Assembly (NCBI GenBank): GCA_029937335.1
Contig: JAPYQD010000002.1
Location: 1-21,320, forward strand
Length of the DNA: 21,320 nt
Origin: Gammaproteobacteria bacterium
Lineage (GTDB): Bacteria > Pseudomonadota > Gammaproteobacteria > PS1 > Pseudothioglobaceae
Direction of reading: 5' to 3'
The number at the start of each line of letters is the position of its first letter. Within the stretch, counting starts at the first letter, position 1. Below, piece after piece: positions 13,820-21,320 of this stretch. The position numbers were made by a program, and so were the translations under genes. The notes beneath the pieces were generated by a model. The model saw only the letters and a list, made by a program, of their open reading frames with translations. It was not told where the DNA came from and did not search any database.

Positions 13820-14829
13820 TATTTTTTTCCAGTAAAGGCAAAGACAAAAGCATCCGAAAAGAAGTTGTCTTTAATCATACCTTGTTCAACAAAGGTTTTG
13901 GCAGCAGCTTTAACCATCGCTGGAGGGCCACAAGCATAAACTTCATAGCCGGTAAGGTCGTCAAAATCTTCCAACACGCTTGCATGTACAAAACCCGTTC
14001 TGCCTTGCCACGCTTCGTTAGCTTCGGACAAAACAGGAATAAAATGAATATTGTCATGCTCATCCGCCCACTGCTGAGGTAGATCCATATATAAATCAAC
14101 CTCATCTCTCACACCCCAATATAAGTAAATTTGACGATTAAGCTTGGTGGCAATTGCATGTTCGACAATCGATTTAATAGGGCCTAAACCCGTACCACCT
14201 GCTACCAAAATAACCGGTTTTTTACTTTCTTCTCTAAAGAAGAAATCACCTTTAGGGCCTTCGATTCGAAGTAATGATTTTTCTTCTAATTCATTAAAAA
14301 CAAAATTGGTAAACTTGCCGTTTTCTATTTGACGCACGTGTAATTCAATCAAGCTAGAATTTGTTGGTGCATTGGCAATTGAGAACGCACGAGGTTCAAA
14401 ATTAGGGTGAATCAAATCAACATATTGGCCGGCCAAATATTGCAATGATTCAGAACCAGGAATTTTTAAAAATATTTGAGTAACATCGTGGTTTAAACGC
14501 TCAATACTCTCTACCTTACAAGGCAGACTCCTAACTTCGATATCAGCAACACTGTCTAGTTCATTGATCACAAGTGAGATGTCAGACTTGGCTCTACATT
14601 GGCATAATAACGCCATACCTTCAGCCACTTCTTCTGATGTGATGCCGTTAGGAATATCGCCCTCATAGCCCACTTCGCCTTCAATAATCGTGGCTTTACA
14701 TTTACCACAAAAGCCTTTTTGACAGCCATAAGGGAAATTCAAACCATGAATGAGTGCATCGTCCAAAATAGCGCTATCGCCATCGCTTCTAAAAACTTTA
14801 CCGCTGACTTGATTTTCAATTGTAAACAT
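13819..14829 (-). CDS. 2Fe-2S ferredoxin/flavin-type NAD(P)H reductase (AscD/Fre-like)
   Basis: This 336-residue single-chain electron-transfer protein has a plant-type 2Fe-2S domain (1-90) with Cys36, Cys41, Cys44 and Cys76 in the C-X4-C-X2-C...C pattern. An FAD domain follows, with RAFSIANAP at 147-155 and GPKGDFFF at 191-198. The NAD(P)H domain has GGTGLGP (211-217) and CGPPAM (300-305). This layout is shared by CDP-6-deoxy-glucoseen reductase-like proteins and by the reductase parts of oxygenases. No oxygenase or deoxysugar gene is nearby, so the partner is unknown. A general housekeeping role feeding electrons to an unlinked enzyme is likely. It is the first gene of the minus-strand operon with bolA, mltD and a membrane protein. 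Confidence 0.9.
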   Translation of the reverse strand: MFTIENQVSGKVFRSDGDSAILDDALIHGLNFPYGCQKGFCGKCKATIIEGEVGYEGDIPNGITSEEVAEGMALLCQCRAKSDISLVINELDSVADIEVRSLPCKVESIERLNHDVTQIFLKIPGSESLQYLAGQYVDLIHPNFEPRAFSIANAPTNSSLIELHVRQIENGKFTNFVFNELEEKSLLRIEGPKGDFFFREESKKPVILVAGGTGLGPIKSIVEHAIATKLNRQIYLYWGVRDEVDLYMDLPQQWADEHDNIHFIPVLSEANEAWQGRTGFVHASVLEDFDDLTGYEVYACGPPAMVKAAAKTFVEQGMIKDNFFSDAFVFAFTGKK

Positions 14830-14857
14830 GCGTTTATATCTAATAATTTAAGTGCTG

Positions 14858-14869
14858 ACATTATAATGT
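14858..14869. promoter_or_regulatory. Symmetric -10 region between the reductase operon and miaA
   Basis: The 12-base palindrome ACATTATAATGT contains a perfect TATAAT on both strands (plus 14862-14867, minus 14865-14860). It lies midway between two divergent starts (14829 minus, 14908 plus). Predicted start points fall near 14874 and 14853. -35 elements are weak on both sides. Confidence 0.5.
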
Positions 14870-14907
14870 AGGTTATATATCTTAATGCTTAGTAATTTAA
14901 AGCCTTT

Positions 14908-15825
14908 ATGACACAATTAACCAACAAGACTGTTGTATTTTTAATGGGGCCTACCGCCTCAGGAAAAACTGATCTAGCAATTCAATTAGCACAACAATTC
15001 AAAGTGAGAATTATCAGCGTTGATTCCGCACTTATTTACAAAGGCATGGATATTGGTACTGCCAAGCCTGATGCAGAGACATTAACAACTTACCCACACC
15101 ACTTGATTGATATTTGTGAACCAGATCAAGCTTATTCTGCTTATGATTTTTCTCAAGATGCCAAACAACAAATACAAGCTGCTTTTGAAAATAATGAAAC
15201 ACCTGTTTTAGTCGGTGGTACTTCGTTCTACTTCAATGCACTTGAGCACGGTTTGTCTAACTTGCCAGAATCTACAGTTGAGTCAAGAAATAAATACAAT
15301 CAATTATTAAAAGAAAAAGGATCTGCCGCATTACACGATGACCTAAATAAAATCGACCCAAAAACTGCACAAAGAATTCATCCGAATGACGCTCAACGCG
15401 TTACACGTGCACTAGAAGTGTTTGATTTAAGTGGAAAAACACTAAGCGACCTGCAAGGCAACAAAAAACCAGGCATTGATTATCCAATCAAAAAAATTAT
15501 TCTCATGCCACCACGTAGCGAACTACATCAACGAATTGAGAAGCGTTTTTTATCAATGATGGATGAGGGGTTTTTATCTGAGGTTGAGCAGCTTAAGCAA
15601 AACCCAAATCTTCATGAAGATTTACCTTCAATTCGTTGTGTCGGTTACCGACAGGCTTGGCAACATTTAAAGGGAGATATCGATCAAGAAACTATGATTG
15701 AGCTAGCTATTATCGCCACACGTCAATTATGCAAACGTCAAAGCACTTGGTTAAAGAGTGAAACCGATGCGTTAATTTTAGAAACGATTGACGTCGAATC
15801 AGTCGTAAACTTTATCCAGCAATAG
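14908..15825 (+). CDS. miaA: tRNA dimethylallyltransferase
   Basis: MiaA adds the dimethylallyl group to N6 of A37 in tRNAs that read codons beginning with U, using DMAPP from the isoprenoid pathway whose ispD and ispF genes are in this window. The 305-residue product has the P-loop GPTASGKT (14-21), followed by SVDSALIYKGMDIGTAKP, HHLIDICEPDQAYSAYDF and VGGTSFYFNALEHGL. The tRNA-binding and catalytic region includes IHPNDAQRVTRALEV, SIRCVGYRQAW and ATRQLCKRQSTWLK. Length is normal (316 in E. coli). hfq and mutL, the usual neighbours, are absent. Its 3' end overlaps the convergent murD by 14 bases. Confidence 0.97.
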   Translation: MTQLTNKTVVFLMGPTASGKTDLAIQLAQQFKVRIISVDSALIYKGMDIGTAKPDAETLTTYPHHLIDICEPDQAYSAYDFSQDAKQQIQAAFENNETPVLVGGTSFYFNALEHGLSNLPESTVESRNKYNQLLKEKGSAALHDDLNKIDPKTAQRIHPNDAQRVTRALEVFDLSGKTLSDLQGNKKPGIDYPIKKIILMPPRSELHQRIEKRFLSMMDEGFLSEVEQLKQNPNLHEDLPSIRCVGYRQAWQHLKGDIDQETMIELAIIATRQLCKRQSTWLKSETDALILETIDVESVVNFIQQ

Positions 15826-17110
15826 CTTGTTTAAACGCCCTACCTCGGTCTTCAAAATTATCAAACATATCAAAACTCGCACAAGCGGGAGATAACACCA
15901 CCACGCCATCATTTAACATATCACTTGCCAAACTAACCGCTTCATCCATTGAATCAGCATAGCTAACACTAGATTTTTTAATACCCATTCCAAGTGCTTG
16001 TGCACTCTGCCCAATCAGCACCACACTGGACACGTCTTGATCAATCAATTCAAGCAGTTCAGAATAATCCTCTTGCTTAGCAATGCCACCTGCAATGAGG
16101 ACAATATTTTCATGTCGATCAATCAGTGCATTTAATGCCTTAATGGTAGAAACCACATTGGTCGCTTTTGAATCATTGTAATAATCAACTCCTTGTTTTT
16201 TAACTACCCACTCAAGACGATGTTCAAGTCCTTTAAAACTCTTAACACTTTCAACCATCAAGTCAGTATTCAATCCAATCTGATCACCCAAGGCGAGTGT
16301 TGCCAACACGTTGGTTACGTTGTGTTCGCCAATCAATTGCATATCGCCCACATACATCAATACATCATCGCCTTTTAAAAAATAACAACTGTCATGACAA
16401 GTCACCGTACCAAAGTCAGTGGATTGTTTTGGCATGTCCACACCAAAATGCTTAGCCGATCCTTTTTTAGGGACTAGTGACTCATCAATATTCACCACCA
16501 AATGTTGGCAATGTTGATACAAGCTTAACTTTGAATCTATATATTCATCGAAACTTGCGTATCGATCAAGATGATCTGGGGTGATATTTAGCACGACACC
16601 GGCCAATAAGTTTAAGTTCTGCGTGTAATCCAGCTGATAACTTGATAATTCCAATACGTAGTACTCAATATCATCATCCAAGCAATCAAGTGCAGGTTTA
16701 CCAATATTACCGCCAATGGCTACTTTTTTGCCTTCATTAGTAATCATCTCGCCCAACAACTGAGTCACTGTCGATTTTCCATTCGAGCCAGTAATGCCAA
16801 TAATCGGCGCTGCGGCATAGCGCGAAAATAACTCAATATCACTGGTCACTGGGATACCTCTTTCTCTGGCCCACACAACAATTGCTTGTGTTTGTGCAAT
16901 ACCAGGGCTAATAAACACTTCATCAATGTCATTCAATAACGTTGGCATCCAATCGCCCAATATAGGTTCAGAACCTAGCGATTCTGCCAAATAATCAGAC
17001 AAAAAGGGTGGCTGAATTCGACTGTCAGCCAGTCGATAAGCAATATGTTGTTTTGACAAGAAGCGAGCAATGGACAAACCCGTATCACCAAGACCTAAAA
17101 CCAGTTTCAT
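15812..17110 (-). CDS. murD: UDP-N-acetylmuramoylalanine--D-glutamate ligase
   Basis: MurD adds D-glutamate to UDP-MurNAc-L-Ala in the cytoplasm, the step after MurC. The 432-residue product has the N-terminal domain (LGLGDTGLSIARFL), the ATP loop GITGSNGKST (about 105-114), the central LNITPDHLDRY block, and the C-terminal NDSKATNV, IAGGIAKQEDY and SPACASFDMFDNFEDRG. All family blocks are present and length is normal. It is unlinked from murC/murB/ddl and on the opposite strand, so the division and cell-wall cluster has been split. It is convergent with miaA (14-base overlap) and divergent from the YccA-like gene across 64 bases. Confidence 0.97.
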   Translation of the reverse strand: MKLVLGLGDTGLSIARFLSKQHIAYRLADSRIQPPFLSDYLAESLGSEPILGDWMPTLLNDIDEVFISPGIAQTQAIVVWARERGIPVTSDIELFSRYAAAPIIGITGSNGKSTVTQLLGEMITNEGKKVAIGGNIGKPALDCLDDDIEYYVLELSSYQLDYTQNLNLLAGVVLNITPDHLDRYASFDEYIDSKLSLYQHCQHLVVNIDESLVPKKGSAKHFGVDMPKQSTDFGTVTCHDSCYFLKGDDVLMYVGDMQLIGEHNVTNVLATLALGDQIGLNTDLMVESVKSFKGLEHRLEWVVKKQGVDYYNDSKATNVVSTIKALNALIDRHENIVLIAGGIAKQEDYSELLELIDQDVSSVVLIGQSAQALGMGIKKSSVSYADSMDEAVSLASDMLNDGVVVLSPACASFDMFDNFEDRGRAFKQAIAG

Positions 17111-17129
17111 ACTTTTATTTAATTTTCGG

Positions 17130-17149
17130 TATAAAATAGCAGTATTTTA
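17130..17149. promoter_or_regulatory. Symmetric -10/dyad region between murD and the YccA-like gene
   Basis: TAAAATA (17132-17138) and TATTTTA (17143-17149) are exact reverse complements around GCAG. Each arm carries a TAAAAT -10-like hexamer pointing away from the centre, and TATAAA lies at 17130-17135 on the plus strand. The minus-strand hexamer is preceded by TG in extended -10 position. The region could serve both divergent genes or bind a regulator. Confidence 0.4.
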
Positions 17150-17174
17150 CACTTTTAATTTATAGGAATAAATC

Positions 17175-17843
17175 ATGAACACATTTTCAACAACAACTGC
17201 CATTGGCAACATCAAAGTTAAAAATAAGGTTTTATCCGACACCATGAAATTATTGTCTTACACGCTGGTGTTTGGCGGTCTAGCATCTTGGTTCTCAATC
17301 GTTTCAGGTGCCGGATTTGGCTCAGCAATAGTCAGCTCAATCGCTGCTATCGCGGTTATTTGGTTTGTTCTACCTAAGACACAAAACAGTAACAGCGGCA
17401 TATTAACCGCTTTTGCCATTGCTGGCTTACTTGGCTATTCAATTGGACCTATGCTAACTTATTATTTAGCCATGCCAAATGGTGCAGACTTAGTGTTTCA
17501 AGCCTTAACAGGTACGGGCGTTTCGTTTTTTGCCATTAGTTTTTACGCACAAAACACCAAAAAAGATTTTAGCTTTTTGAATGGCATGATCTTTTTTGCT
17601 ATGATTGGCATTATTGTTTTATCAATTATTAATTTCTTCTTTATTGAATCAACAGGTTTTAGCTTGTTTATGTCATTCGCAATTGTATTGATCATGGGTG
17701 CTTATATGTTGAGCCAAATGTCATCTATTATCAATGGTGGTGAAACTAACTACATCGTAGCAACCGTTGGCTTGTACTTAGCACTACACAATATGTTTAC
17801 TAGCCTATTACATATCTTGGGTGCTTTTTCTGGCGACGACTAG
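17175..17843 (+). CDS. Bax inhibitor-1/YccA family membrane protein
   Basis: This 222-residue protein with about seven membrane helices belongs to the BI-1 (TMBIM) superfamily. The clearest signature is the C-terminal NGGETNYIVATVGLYLALHNMFTSLLHILG, which closely resembles the end of E. coli YccA. YccA binds the FtsH protease complex and modulates it, and other bacterial BI-1 proteins are proton-sensitive calcium leak channels. Which applies here is not shown by the sequence. ATG 17175 has one of the few recognisable Shine-Dalgarno sites in the window (AGGA at 17163-17166). The gene is followed after 24 bases by rppH in the same direction, so they may be co-transcribed. Confidence 0.9.
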   Translation: MNTFSTTTAIGNIKVKNKVLSDTMKLLSYTLVFGGLASWFSIVSGAGFGSAIVSSIAAIAVIWFVLPKTQNSNSGILTAFAIAGLLGYSIGPMLTYYLAMPNGADLVFQALTGTGVSFFAISFYAQNTKKDFSFLNGMIFFAMIGIIVLSIINFFFIESTGFSLFMSFAIVLIMGAYMLSQMSSIINGGETNYIVATVGLYLALHNMFTSLLHILGAFSGDD

Positions 17844-17867
17844 TAGCTTAACTAACCATACAAAGTA

Positions 17868-18404
17868 ATGATCGATAGCGAAGGTTATAGGGCCAATGTT
17901 GGCATTGTTATTACCAATGACAAACAACAAATTCTCTTAGCCAAACGATACCAACAAGATTCTTGGCAGCTACCTCAGGGTGGTATTGACAAAAACGAAA
18001 CAGAGCTTCAGGCTTTATTTCGTGAGCTTAATGAAGAAGTGGGCTTGTCTACTGAGCATGTCGAAGTGATTGCTAAAACACCAAAATGGCTACGCTACGA
18101 TCTGCCTGATTATCACATTCGACGCAAACAAAAACCCATTTGCATCGGCCAAAAACAAGTGTGGTTCTTACTAAAACTCACCTGTGATGAAAGCAACATC
18201 AAACTTGATACCCATTCTGATATCGAATTTGATGATTGGGCGTGGGTGGATTATTGGCATCCCATCGAAGAAGTGATTGATTTTAAAAAACCCGTTTATG
18301 AAGACATGCTCAAAGCACTAGCACCTGTGCTATTTGATAACCAACACAAGATCCCATCACAGTACTCTCGCCCACTAAAATGTGTGGCAATTACACTCAG
18401 CTAA
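17868..18404 (+). CDS. rppH: RNA pyrophosphohydrolase
   Basis: RppH removes pyrophosphate from the 5' triphosphate end of mRNA, which starts 5'-end-dependent decay by RNase E. The 178-residue product has a complete Nudix box from Gly38 to Leu60 (GGIDKNETELQALFRELNEEVGL region), including Arg52, Glu53, Glu56 and Glu57. The RppH N-terminus MIDSEGYRANVGIVI, the WQLPQGGI strand, and the downstream KWLRYDLP and CIGQKQVWFLLKL blocks separate it from other Nudix enzymes. Length matches E. coli RppH (176). No clear Shine-Dalgarno is visible at ATG 17868. The following intergenic segment contains the hom promoter. Confidence 0.96.
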   Translation: MIDSEGYRANVGIVITNDKQQILLAKRYQQDSWQLPQGGIDKNETELQALFRELNEEVGLSTEHVEVIAKTPKWLRYDLPDYHIRRKQKPICIGQKQVWFLLKLTCDESNIKLDTHSDIEFDDWAWVDYWHPIEEVIDFKKPVYEDMLKALAPVLFDNQHKIPSQYSRPLKCVAITLS

Positions 18405-18440
18405 TAAACACTCATAAGCTACCTTGTATCAAGCCCCTAT

Positions 18441-18449
18441 TGGTATAAT
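18441..18449 (+). promoter_or_regulatory. Extended -10 promoter for hom-thrC
   Basis: TG at 18441-18442, one base, then a perfect TATAAT at 18444-18449. No good -35 is present. It is flanked by imperfectly complementary AAGCCCC (18431-18437) and GAGGCTT (18452-18458), which might be a weak rppH terminator with the -10 in its loop. The start would be near 18456, about 32 bases before the hom GTG. Confidence 0.55.
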
Positions 18450-18487
18450 TTGAGGCTTTATTCATTCATAGACAGGATTTAATACTC

Positions 18488-19765
18488 GTGAATATCGGAA
18501 TTTTAGGCTTAGGCACCGTTGGTGGTGGCGTTGTAAACGTTCTTAACAAAAATCAAAGCGAAATTGCTCGTCGTAGTGGCGCAAGTATTCAAGTCACACA
18601 CGCTGCCGTTAGGGATATTAATCAAGACAGAATTTGCCCAACTGATGATCTTCAGCTTACTCAAGACCCTTTTGAGATTGTTAACAATACCAATATTGAT
18701 ATTGTGTTAGAACTGATGGGTGGCACAGGCTTAGCCAAAGAGTTGGTTGAAACTGCAATTAAAAATGGTAAGCATGTGATTACCGCCAATAAAGCCTTGA
18801 TTGCCACTCACGGCAATGAATTGCTCGCACTTGCAAAAGATAACAACGTGCATTTATTATTTGAAGCAGCTGTGGCTGGCGGTATCCCAATCTTAAAATC
18901 ATTAGAGCAAGGTTTAAGCGCTAATAAGATTGAGATGCTGGCTGGTATTATTAACGGCACCGGTAACTTTATCCTGACAGAAATGCGTGATAAAGGCAGA
19001 GACTTTGCTGACGTGTTAAAAGAAGCGCAAGCACTCGGTTATGCTGAAGCGGATCCAACTTTTGACGTAGAAGGTATTGATGCAGCACACAAATTAGCAA
19101 TCCTAGCTTCTATTGCCTTTGGTTGCGAATTACAGTTTGACAAAGTATCAACCGAAGGTATTAGTAAAATCGAAGGCGAAGATGTCACTTTTGCTACCGA
19201 GTTGGGATATTCAATCAAACACTTAGGTATTGCCAAGCAAATTGATGGAAAAATGCAGATGCGCGTACACCCAACTTTAATTCCAAAGACACGTCTACTG
19301 GCTAATGTAGATGGTGTGATGAATGCAGTCTTGGTTAAAGGCAATGCCGTTGGTCCAACCCTTTACTATGGCGCAGGTGCGGGTGATGAAGCTACGGCCA
19401 GCGCAGTGATTGCTGATTTGGTTGATATTATTAAAGGCACGGTGAGTGATGATATTCTTGGCTGGCAGTCTTTTGAAACAATGCCACACCAAACAGTGGA
19501 TGAGATTGAAAGTATTTTTTACTTACGCTTATTAGCCACTGATAAACCTGGTGTATTAGCTGATATTACGACAGTTTTTGCCAAGCATAACATCAGTGTT
19601 GAAGCAGTGATTCAAAAACAAATTGATGCACAAAATAACGCTCACATTGCGATTATCACCAACCAAGTCAAAACAGGTGAGATCAATGCGGCTGTTAATG
19701 AGATTCAAAAAAATGATTTCATCCAAGAAACTGTTAAAATCATTCATGTAGAAACACTGGATTAA
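18488..19765 (+). CDS. hom: Homoserine dehydrogenase
   Basis: Hom reduces aspartate semialdehyde to homoserine, the branch point to threonine and methionine. The 425-residue product is monofunctional, not fused to aspartokinase as in E. coli ThrA. It has the Rossmann start IGILGLGTVGGGVVNVL and then LMGGTGLAKELVETAIKNGKHVITANKALIA. The catalytic region has AAVAGGIPILKSLEQGL, NGTGNFILTEM and YAEADPTFDVEGIDAAHKLAILA. The C-terminal ACT domain spans about 345-425 (LRLLATDKPGVLADITTVF), suggesting feedback control by threonine. The start is GTG 18488 with AGGA at 18474-18477. thrC follows after 22 bases. Confidence 0.97.
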   Translation: MNIGILGLGTVGGGVVNVLNKNQSEIARRSGASIQVTHAAVRDINQDRICPTDDLQLTQDPFEIVNNTNIDIVLELMGGTGLAKELVETAIKNGKHVITANKALIATHGNELLALAKDNNVHLLFEAAVAGGIPILKSLEQGLSANKIEMLAGIINGTGNFILTEMRDKGRDFADVLKEAQALGYAEADPTFDVEGIDAAHKLAILASIAFGCELQFDKVSTEGISKIEGEDVTFATELGYSIKHLGIAKQIDGKMQMRVHPTLIPKTRLLANVDGVMNAVLVKGNAVGPTLYYGAGAGDEATASAVIADLVDIIKGTVSDDILGWQSFETMPHQTVDEIESIFYLRLLATDKPGVLADITTVFAKHNISVEAVIQKQIDAQNNAHIAIITNQVKTGEINAAVNEIQKNDFIQETVKIIHVETLD

Positions 19766-19787
19766 TATTAAGGATTAATAAAATACT

Positions 19788-20852
19788 ATGAGATATACCG
19801 GACTAATTGAAAACTATAGAGATAGATTACCTGTAGATGACTCAACCCACCTAATCAGTTTGGGTGAAGGTAATACACCACTCATTCGTTTAGAGAATAT
19901 TCCTGCGACCTTAGGCAAGGATGTTGATATCTATGTTAAATACGAAGGTCTAAATCCAACGGGTTCATTTAAAGATCGTGGTATGACCATGGCAGTGACT
20001 AAAGCCGTAGAATCTGGTTCTAAAGCGATTATTTGCGCCTCAACGGGCAATACTTCTGCTTCGGCGGCAGCTTATGCTGCGCGCGCTGGCATTAAAGCTT
20101 TTGTGCTGATTCCAGAGGGAAAAATTGCCCTAGGGAAATTAGCGCAAGCGATGATTCATGGTGCTATTATTATCCAGATCAAAGGCAACTTTGACGATGG
20201 TATGCGCTTAGTCAAAGAAGTGGCTGATCACGCGCCTGTATCAATTGTCAACTCAATCAACCCTTATCGCTTACAAGGGCAAAAAACTGCCGCTTTTGAA
20301 ATTATTGAAGAGCTTGGTGACGCACCAGATTATCATTGCTTGCCGGTTGGTAATGCAGGCAACATTTCAGCGCATTGGATGGGCTACAAAGAATATTTTG
20401 ACGATGGAAAAGCGACCAACAAACCAAAAATGGTAGGCTACCAAGCGGCAGGTGCAGCGCCATTTATTAAGGGTGAGATGATAGATGAGCCAGAAACAAT
20501 TGCCACGGCGATTCGTATTGGTCATCCACAAAGTTGGGATTTAGCACACACCGTTGAAAAAGAATCAAACGGCTGGTTTGACGCATTGACCGATAAAGAA
20601 ATTCTAGCGGCACAAAAATTACTCACTGAAAAAGAAGGTATTTTCTGCGAGCCGGCATCAGCAACATCACTTGCTGGTGCAATGCGTGACATTAAAAGCG
20701 GCAAGATTCCTGAAGGATCTAAAATTGTTTGTACACTAACCGGTCACGGATTGAAAGACCCTGATACTGCTATCGCACAATGCAAAGATGCAATGATTAA
20801 TATCAATCCAGTCATGGATGAGGTGCGAGACGCCATACTAGACAACATGTAA
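19788..20852 (+). CDS. thrC: Threonine synthase
   Basis: ThrC is a PLP enzyme that converts O-phosphohomoserine to threonine. The 354-residue product is of the compact form found in many bacteria, unlike the longer E. coli ThrC (428). It has LGEGNTPLIRL near the N-terminus and the PLP lysine Lys62 in NPTGSFKDRGM. The substrate loop CASTGNTSASAAAYAARAG is followed by the phosphate-binding loop PVGNAGN (186-192) and a late GIFCEPASATSLAG block. ATG 19788 is preceded by AAGGA at 19770-19774, a long spacing. It is in an operon with hom; homoserine kinase (thrB) is not in the window. cysM follows after 44 bases, probably from the same transcript. Confidence 0.96.
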   Translation: MRYTGLIENYRDRLPVDDSTHLISLGEGNTPLIRLENIPATLGKDVDIYVKYEGLNPTGSFKDRGMTMAVTKAVESGSKAIICASTGNTSASAAAYAARAGIKAFVLIPEGKIALGKLAQAMIHGAIIIQIKGNFDDGMRLVKEVADHAPVSIVNSINPYRLQGQKTAAFEIIEELGDAPDYHCLPVGNAGNISAHWMGYKEYFDDGKATNKPKMVGYQAAGAAPFIKGEMIDEPETIATAIRIGHPQSWDLAHTVEKESNGWFDALTDKEILAAQKLLTEKEGIFCEPASATSLAGAMRDIKSGKIPEGSKIVCTLTGHGLKDPDTAIAQCKDAMININPVMDEVRDAILDNM

Positions 20853-20862
20853 TCTGGATAAT

Positions 20863-20908
20863 ATTTTTATTCAGGTTTGAATAAAAATGAAAAACTATGA
20901 ATAAAAAT
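20863..20908 (+). repeat. Hairpin with duplicated right arm over the cysM start
   Basis: ATTTTTATTCA (20863-20873) is the exact reverse complement of TGAATAAAAAT, which occurs twice: at 20878-20888 (GGTT loop) and at 20898-20908, overlapping the cysM start codon at 20897-20899. The left arm can thus pair with either copy. Neither hairpin is followed by a T run, so it is not a standard terminator. Confidence 0.75.
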
Positions 20909-21320
20909 AATTATCCAACCATTGATCAAACGATTGGCAACACGCCACTGGTACGACTACAGCGGTTAAACCCTAATCCTTCGAACATTATCCTGCTTAA
21001 ACTTGAGGGCAACAACCCTGCTGGCTCAGTCAAAGATCGTGCCGCTTTTAACATGATTACCCAAGCTGAATTACGCGGTGAAATCAGTCCTGGAGATACT
21101 CTAGTTGAGGCCACCAGTGGCAACACCGGTATTGCATTGGCAATGGTGGCAGCGATTAAAGGCTATCAAATGATTTTAATCATGCCTGATAATCTTTCAC
21201 AAGAAAGACGTGATGCTATGACAGCCTATGGTGCAGAGCTAATCTTGGTCACTGAAGATGAAGGCATGGAAGGTGCACGTGATTTGGCCGAACAAATGGA
21301 AAAAGAAGGTAAAGGAAAAC
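20897..21320 (+). CDS. cysM: Cysteine synthase B, 5' part
   Basis: CysM is a PLP enzyme that makes cysteine from O-acetylserine and sulfide, or S-sulfocysteine from thiosulfate. The gene runs off the right edge, and 141 residues are visible. The N-terminus IDQTIGNTPLVRLQRLNPNPSN and LKLEGNNPAGSVKDRAAFNM (PLP lysine Lys46) are followed by the substrate loop EATSGNTGIALAM (71-83), IMPDNLSQERRDAM and YGAELILVTEDEGMEGARDLA. EGNNPAGSVKDRAA and MPDNLSQERR mark CysM rather than CysK. Thiosulfate use would suit a sulfur oxidiser, but that is inference. ATG 20897 has no Shine-Dalgarno, and its start codon lies in one arm of a hairpin-forming repeat. Confidence 0.95.
   Translation, partial: MNKNNYPTIDQTIGNTPLVRLQRLNPNPSNIILLKLEGNNPAGSVKDRAAFNMITQAELRGEISPGDTLVEATSGNTGIALAMVAAIKGYQMILIMPDNLSQERRDAMTAYGAELILVTEDEGMEGARDLAEQMEKEGKGK

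Noticed and set aside
13768..14082. 104-codon plus-strand open frame opposite bolA and the reductase
   Set aside because: Covers the opposite strand of two well-conserved genes and encodes no recognisable domain; shadow frame.
19039..19344. 101-codon minus-strand open frame inside hom
   Set aside because: Lies opposite the conserved catalytic region of homoserine dehydrogenase; shadow frame created by codon use.

Overview
The window is a compact, AT-rich, densely coding bacterial chromosome segment. Gene content and protein sequences point to a gammaproteobacterium: BolA, HflD next to MnmA, MltD, RppH, CysM, and the gene order ftsB-ispD-ispF. The low-GC housekeeping style with very short spacers resembles the sulfur-oxidising SUP05/Thioglobus group. 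That placement is an inference from protein flavour only, because no rRNA or sulfur-oxidation gene is present. I see no mobile element, CRISPR array, tRNA, rRNA or prophage. No stretch of 300 bases lacks a gene.

Layout. Positions 1-5469 hold a same-direction run: the end of a phoH-family gene, mnmA, hflD, rpsT with its own promoter and terminator, smr, xseA, a secreted M23 peptidase and an RDD membrane protein. Positions 5463-5873 form a self-contained unit: a perfect FNR/Anr-type box, a good promoter, a strong Shine-Dalgarno and an unrecognised 79-residue two-helix membrane protein. A perfect intrinsic terminator follows, lying inside the coding sequence of the next gene, ftsB. Positions 5801-11238 carry ftsB, ispD, ispF, murC, murB, ddl and ftsQ, covering isoprenoid precursor synthesis, peptidoglycan precursor synthesis and septum assembly. 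The ftsA and ftsZ genes that usually follow ftsQ are absent.

Positions 11222-14829 are a minus-strand operon read right to left: a 2Fe-2S ferredoxin/flavin reductase, bolA, mltD and an unknown multi-pass membrane protein. It converges on ftsQ with overlapping ends. A short symmetric promoter region separates it from miaA on the plus strand. miaA converges with minus-strand murD. murD diverges from a Bax-inhibitor-1/YccA-like membrane protein, followed by rppH. The right end carries hom, thrC and the start of cysM (threonine and cysteine synthesis), with a triple-repeat hairpin region over the cysM start.

Most of the window is ordinary housekeeping. The most interesting parts are the FNR-box/79-residue gene/terminator unit inserted before ftsB, and the alternative pairing possible at the cysM start. 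Other points are a divergent IspF and two divergent intergenic regions with symmetric -10 elements.
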